This document shows, in pieces, positions 60,336 through 64,000 of a DNA stretch of 64,000 nt. The position numbers and the translations under genes are program-made. This stretch comes from Blastobasis lacticolella. Lineage: Eukaryota > Arthropoda > Insecta > Lepidoptera > Blastobasidae. The stretch is taken from positions 9,317,428 through 9,381,427 of the forward strand of contig LR990049.1 in NCBI GenBank assembly GCA_905147135.1. Reading direction: 5' to 3'. Within the stretch, counting starts at the first letter, position 1, and every line of letters starts with the position of its first letter. The notes under the pieces were generated by a model. The model did not search any database. It saw only the letters and a program-made list of their open reading frames with translations, and was not told where the DNA came from.

Positions 60336-60600
60336 TGACAAAAACAACAGTGAAAGTGTCTCTTCAGGCGCGTCCGCGGCCGCCGCCGCCGCCGAGCGCC
60401 GCACCGCGCTGGTTTTTGCATGAAAACGCTCCGACTAATGCTTCCATTACGGTGCATGGTGTACACTAATTGTCGGTGACGTAGGTAGCTAAAGCCGACT
60501 ATTTGAACGTTAAACGCTTCGACGCCCGCGCTACGACCTCCACGTTTTTCACTCATCCGCCGCCGCGCCGCCGCACCGCCGTATCAATTCTATGCCAGTA
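60336..60600. promoter_or_regulatory. CpG-rich island with GCC repeats
   Basis: CpG-dense sequence with short GCC/CCG triplet runs (60372-60395 and 60555-60580) in AT-rich DNA. A minus ORF of 110 codons (60224-60556, MSEKRGGRSAGVEAF) spans it but has no recognised domain. Most likely regulatory or promoter-associated. Confidence 0.35.
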
Positions 60601-62700
60601 CCAGCTGAACTTGAACTCGAGTTTCTTACGGCATATTTTTATGCTAATAGAAAAATCTCTAAATCATTGATTGGCAGGTGTATAATATGAAATGAAATCG
60701 ATATTTTAGATAGTTCCACGAGCATCGTGAGTGAAATTTAACAGAAATGTAGCGGAATATAATCTCGAAACTTTCTGTCCATTCATATCTTAGAATTGTT
60801 AATAAATATCCGTAGACTTCGACCGCCATAATTATTTCACGCCGTCGTATCGTGACATAATCAATATTTGGGTTAGCAAATCGAATATCGTCTTATGTAT
60901 TATTCGGATGTATTGTATCGTCATTCTGTTTTATAAATGTTATTAGATCTGTATTGTGTATTGAAGCTTTGAGATGTTATGTGACTTAGGACTGTATGAA
61001 TGAACTGCGTATTTCTGCGGTACCTACACCTTGTTACGGATTGTCAACTCATGTGGCGCGCAGTTACGCCACAAATACGCCTTTACAAGGTTGACACCAA
61101 TTTGACACCACACTTGTGTAAAAAAGTAAATATAGGAACAAGACTTACGACATTTTCGTTCCGCTGAATGTAACCAATATTTCTCTAGCACTTACACTCT
61201 ACATGTGAATTGGATGCCTAATTAGGCAACTGATATTTACACAAATGCGTAGGATTTCGTTGGATTTAGGCAACTTTTTACTCATTTATCAGGTAACTTG
61301 ATGCATTATATCTTGTTTGTGTATCATTCGTACCTACCTTCGAATTGTATACATAGGTTTGTATAAACATTTTAAATTTAAATAATACCTAAATAATTTA
61401 CAATAATTATAAAAATAATTATGCGACTACATAAACGCGACGACGACGATTTCACTAAATTTTAACCGATTAAATTTGCATAAATATGTTTATAAACTTT
61501 CATAAAGTCTTTTTAATGCATTTAAATACAACAAATCTGTGGACAACCTTCTTTGCGCGTTGAATTAATCTTTGAGCGTAGCCAATATATATTCTATTGC
61601 TATTGAGATAGGGTACCTCTCCGGCGCACGCGCATCATGGCTGTTGTGTTTTAATGATCGGTGAAACAGTTTACTTGGATCATAATAATGCTCATAAGTA
61701 GTCACGGTGAGCGTACCGCACTCGTAATTCCAGGCAAATTAATATTGTTTGACACATTCGCGCAATTATCAGTTAATTGTTCAGTTTAATGCTGATCTAA
61801 CGTGTTTATGTCGAGTCGCGTAGATGAGTGATTACGGGGACTTATTCCTGAGCACGCGCGCTGGCCGTATAGTAGGCGACTGACACGTCGTTTCGCCGGG
61901 TGACAGCTACAGCGCTTCATCGCGCATCGCATCGGCGCATCGGCACATCGGCGCGCGCGCACGCACGGCCGAGACATTAACGTTAATAAATATTTCATAT
62001 TTATACCGTTCCTTTCCTTTTCCGTCGCTTTGTTTTAACAGTAAGGTGCTAAACTTCCCGGGTGATTATTATGCATAATTTATACACCTATTGTAATAAT
62101 ATTGGGTTATTGGAAAGTAAATATAACAATACGAGTAAAAGTAAAGAAATACAAAATATATGAATAACACTCGTAATAAATAATGATCAATTATTTAATC
62201 AGTTACGTCTGACGACCATGAACCAGATTCGAAATCAGATTAAGCTCGCCTTTATTAGGATAGTGGCGATCTTTTATTGCTTTTAAAGAATTATCATTGC
62301 TAATCGTAATCAAGCAGGTTAAAATGTTTACGTAATAACTAGGACATTGTTAGATCCTAGATTCAACAGACAGAGTTTAAAGATAGTAGCGAATAATTTT
62401 GCATATTGATTATTTATCAAGCTTAGGTTGTGAAATGTTAATTATGTATTAATTAACCCAATGAATTAGAACGAACATTTGTAACACATTCGTATCGGAG
62501 ACTACTTTCTTGTGTTATACAATTAATGAGTAGATGCCGGTCGTGCCGAACGTTTCAACGGATTCACGGGCTAATTGGTACACGGTTTTTTTCTCTTGAA
62601 TAAGTATTCGTTACAGCGCACTGGTGAAGAGCTAATTGATATACGTGTTTATTTGTTGAATTGTTTAGATATCGGGTGTAGTATTATAACTATAAACAAT
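60601..62700. other. No gene recognised
   Basis: Mostly AT-rich. A small CpG-rich patch at 61840-61980 contains alternating CG/CA and GCATCG repeats. Confidence 0.3.
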
Positions 62701-62701
62701 T

Positions 62702-62880
62702 TTTTAGGGTTCTGAACCTCTAAGGTAAAATCGGCAACCTTTGTTGCCCGTCTGTCTCGGTCGGTCTATCCATTTGTCTGTCTTTCTGACTGGCTGGCTG
62801 CCCTATACACAAATTTCTTTACTCAGGAACGTATAAAGATATCAAGTTGAAATTAAGGCGAGGTTTCCAGAGCGCGCTCC
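62702..62880 (+). repeat. Decayed interspersed repeat (TTTTAGGGTTCTG type)
   Basis: TTTTTTAGGGTTCTGAACC, then TAAAATCGGCAACC, a GTCTGTCTCGGTCGG tract and ATATCAAGTTGAAATT match the order of a very common lepidopteran repeat (usual form TTTTAGGGTTCCGTACC). Confidence 0.6.
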
Positions 62881-64000
62881 ATACAAACGTAGTTTGATCA
62901 TATTTTTAACCAATATCTATGCTTGTAGTTTGTCAAATTTTCGTTCAAATATATTGTTGCTAATATGTACAGAATATAAAATTTGTGTGGATATCTTAAA
63001 CCCCGTGTAACTTTGAATCGACATATATGTCTACGAAATACGGGTTATATCTGGCCTGCCTCTGATAATAGTGCCATAAACCAAAACACAGCTCAAACCG
63101 GAGTCATAAGCCGGAACTAAAAGCTAATTATGTAATGAATATGTACCTATTTAAATAATAAAGAGCGACATTTTCAATCTACCGTGCTGCACCCACAAAC
63201 GAATTTGACATTAGATTATGCGAATAATCTAGCGATAACTTGAATTCAAACGATGTGATAATTAACTGTCAAGATGCAACCGCAAATTATTATTTAATAT
63301 GGCTGTTTAACATAAATTTGTAATCGCATTTCGCGGTGGCCGAGTATACCGGAAAAGTAAGTTTGAAATGGGTTTATACTACTGTAATAGTTAGAGCAGT
63401 CAGGCGAATGCGAGGCTATACTTTGTTGTACCACGCAGCATACCTCTTGCTTCGCTACTTGCGTGATATTGACTCGACTTGTTGGCCATGTATAACTAAT
63501 ATTACTCGTCCTCAGTTTCAGCCTATAGGCAAAATGCAAAACCCCACCAGACATTCCACCTTCGTGGGTGTCCCAGCTAACCATATAAATCACGTAGGTT
63601 CAACCTGTGCTTTGGCATTCGGCTAAGGAATAGAATGCGTTTAGAGCGATTGTGTTCCCCGAGCAGAATCTATAATATGGGCACCTTCCTTTCCGTTCCT
63701 AGCCAAGCATGTTCCATATTCGGCAGCTTCCTCACCTACCTACCATCAAGTGAGACGGCGATCGACGGAAAAAACTGTCTCATTTTTACGACTGCAGCTT
63801 GCATCGAATATAGTGAACATGATACTACCTATAGCAGGGGAGTTGGCTGTCGTTTTAGGCTTTTAAGCTCTCATTACTATCGTATGTTGTCATACCTTGA
63901 TTATTTCATATCAAGAGCCCATATTATTCCACAGCTGGACATGAATCTGCTCCACATAGTGGAGGCCAGTGTCATAACCTCGGTAGATTGGAGATAACAA
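62881..64000. other. No gene recognised; possible decayed repeat at the right edge
   Basis: ORFs on both strands at 63294-63626 and a 120-codon plus ORF at 63635-63997 have no known domain. TTCCACAGCTGGACATGAAT near 63928 resembles part of an RTE-type 3' sequence, so the long ORF may be repeat-derived. Confidence 0.3.

Noticed and set aside
60224..60556. 110-codon minus-strand gene in the CpG island
   Set aside because: No recognisable domain, low-complexity Arg runs from GCC repeats, and no splice or start context.
63294..63997. Host gene exons at the right edge
   Set aside because: Overlapping ORFs on both strands without motifs; part of the sequence resembles decayed RTE-type 3' ends.

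Overview
The window looks like a piece of an insect nuclear genome, most probably from a moth or butterfly. It is AT-rich, eukaryotic (spliced exons, no operons) and crowded with repeat types I associate with Lepidoptera: RTE-clade LINEs with GAT-repeat tails, SINEs that borrow LINE tails, Jockey/CR1-like LINE ends, a Ty3/gypsy element and fold-back MITEs. No species can be named from sequence alone.

1-2.7 kb: the 5' part of a Ty3/gypsy gag-pol gene on the minus strand, with 662 uninterrupted codons running off the left edge, followed by a short SINE-like repeat. 2.76-10.4 kb: the only convincing host genes. These are the terminal exon of one gene (2763-2909) and a complete three-exon gene (5084-5284, 6239-6343, 10239-10388). 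Both end in a domain resembling the C-terminus of NDUFV3, the small flavoprotein-arm subunit of mitochondrial complex I, so they appear to be diverged tandem paralogues. Intron 1 of the second gene carries an old LINE fragment. Intron 2 carries a full-coding RTE LINE in sense orientation.

10.4-17.7 kb: intergenic DNA with MITEs (one with a perfect 62-bp terminal inverted repeat), a diverged tandem duplication and LINE/SINE remnants. 17.7-30.4 kb: a satellite of about 200 copies of a 56-bp monomer, with higher-order repeats of 2240 bp (40 monomers) and 728 bp (13 monomers). It is interrupted by a 1245-bp LINE fragment with a 4-bp target duplication and by a 209-bp AT-rich insertion. 30.4-41 kb: a patchwork of LINE and SINE copies, including three SINEs (35.2, 38.9 and 58.6 kb) whose tails match the intact RTE LINE, an internally deleted copy of that LINE, and a tandemly duplicated fold-back element.

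41-64 kb: mostly low-copy, AT-rich DNA with isolated GC/CpG-rich islands (41.6, 45.0, 46.7, 56.9 and 60.4 kb). The 41.6-kb island ends in a good 5' splice site and may be the promoter and first non-coding exon of a plus-strand gene whose coding part lies outside the window. No protein-coding exon was convincing there. The main themes are autonomous LINEs with their SINE partners, nested insertions that give relative ages, and a satellite that grew by large unequal exchanges.
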